From contig JASCOD010000002.1 in NCBI GenBank assembly GCA_029959615.1, positions 372,001 to 436,000 on the forward strand: a stretch of 64,000 nucleotides of DNA. Direction: 5' to 3'. The translations under genes and the position numbers were made by a program. Shown in pieces: positions 63,498 through 64,000 of the stretch. Positions within the stretch are counted from its first letter, which is position 1. Each line of letters opens with the position of its first letter. The notes under the pieces are model-generated. The model saw only the letters and a list, made by a program, of their open reading frames with translations, was not told the origin of the DNA and did not search any database. This DNA comes from Flavobacteriaceae bacterium PS02338 (GTDB taxonomy: Bacteria > Bacteroidota > Bacteroidia > Sphingobacteriales > Sphingobacteriaceae).

Positions 63498-64000
63498 TTA
63501 AACTTTTACCACTTTTGTAGGAGTAATGGCAAATACTTGGTCATCTTCTTTTGGTTTCAATAGTTGCAAACCTGTAAATATGCTAAAAGCTGGTAAGATA
63601 GCGTGATTTTCACCAAAGTAGAAACAAGGTAATTTCAAGCGTTGCTTAGCCTTATTATATATGCTAATTCCAGGATGAAGATGACCGCCAATTGAATATA
63701 GGTTTGAGTTACATTCGGCTACATCATGGATAAAACAAAACTTTGTTGAACTGTAACTTGGTTCATAAACTTCAATAGCTAAATCTGCATATAACTCTTC
63801 TTTCTGTCTATCATGATTTCCCTTTACCAAAATGAAGCTAACTTTGTTAAAATTCTCTTTCCATTTTGCAAATTCGTCGATTTCTGTGTTGTAGTCGCTG
63901 TGAAACATATCTCCGTTGATGAGTAACGTTTTAGGCTGATACTTATGAAGTAGATTTTCCAGTCTCAAAAGATCGTTTCTTGAAACTGTATTTGGAATAG
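63498..64000 (-). CDS. Metallophosphoesterase of the PdeM type (5' end outside window)
   Basis: The frame is open to the window end, so the N-terminus is missing; a TTG at 63968 is not the true start, since coding-like sequence (VSRNDLLRLENLL) runs on upstream. Visible motifs: TLLINGDMFHSDYN (metal Asp and His), VKGNHDRQ (GNHD) and GGHLHPGISI (GHxH). The spacing fits ligase-associated DNA-repair phosphoesterases (PdeM). Partner genes are beyond the edge. Confidence 0.85.
   Translation of the reverse strand, partial: IPNTVSRNDLLRLENLLHKYQPKTLLINGDMFHSDYNTEIDEFAKWKENFNKVSFILVKGNHDRQKEELYADLAIEVYEPSYSSTKFCFIHDVAECNSNLYSIGGHLHPGISIYNKAKQRLKLPCFYFGENHAILPAFSIFTGLQLLKPKEDDQVFAITPTKVVKV

Noticed and set aside
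63966..63968. TTG as the true start of the metallophosphoesterase gene
   Set aside because: In-frame coding-like sequence continues to the window edge.
1..64000. tRNA, rRNA, CRISPR array or transposase genes
   Set aside because: None found by eye; short conserved tRNA loops and spaced direct repeats were looked for and not seen.

Overview
The window looks like the chromosome of a member of the Bacteroidota, most likely Sphingobacteriaceae and close to Pedobacter. The grounds are a low-GC, AT-rich sequence, a SusC/SusD pair, GLPGLI, OmpA-type and FadL-type envelope proteins, and the TAnnTTTG type of -7 promoter box in front of many genes. Shine-Dalgarno sites are scarce, and purine, tRNA-synthetase and menaquinone genes are of Bacteroidota type. 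No rRNA, tRNA, CRISPR array, transposase or phage gene was seen.

Layout. 1-4134 is the end of a polysaccharide-utilisation-like cluster (GH3 enzyme cut by the window edge, clan GH-A lipoprotein, secreted FAD oxidoreductase). 4303-6144 is a carbon-starvation (CstA) transporter with GC-richer codons than its neighbours. 6254-8761 holds a MarR-GNAT fusion regulator with a perfect palindrome in front of it, then DUF1801, OsmC and PaaI-thioesterase genes; an OmpA-family protein follows. 10742-17034 is a compact seven-gene operon on the minus strand: a SpeD homologue, a zinc-ribbon DUF4178 protein, a 58-residue membrane peptide, DUF350, a membrane-bound aminopropyltransferase, a Tat-type flavoprotein and a histidine-bearing polytopic membrane protein. 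This is the best candidate here for a little-described system. 17509-22187 is a SusC/SusD pair. 22272-26007 is a three-gene operon for glycerol-phosphate chemistry (HAD phosphatase, OPA-family transporter, sn-glycerol-1-phosphate dehydrogenase).

The second half is mostly housekeeping: udk and a LysM protein, dps, ubiD, envelope proteins, proS, a Cys/Met PLP enzyme, a GT2 enzyme, a POT transporter, pdxH, yqgE, purE-purK, a flavoprotein of the HI0933 family, a B12-type radical SAM protein, a TolB-amidohydrolase, recQ, an MFS transporter with a LutA-like protein, GLPGLI, the thrS-infC-rpmI-rplT operon, trxA and a cut metallophosphoesterase.

Two features run through the window. First, gene ends are repeatedly capped by imperfect palindromes of a few related families, including two with identical 26-bp arms, one hybrid, and one that reaches into the start of purE. 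Second, four genes have the -7 box placed so that the predicted transcript starts at the A of the ATG, which suggests leaderless mRNAs. Functions are inferred from sequence by eye; no database search was run.
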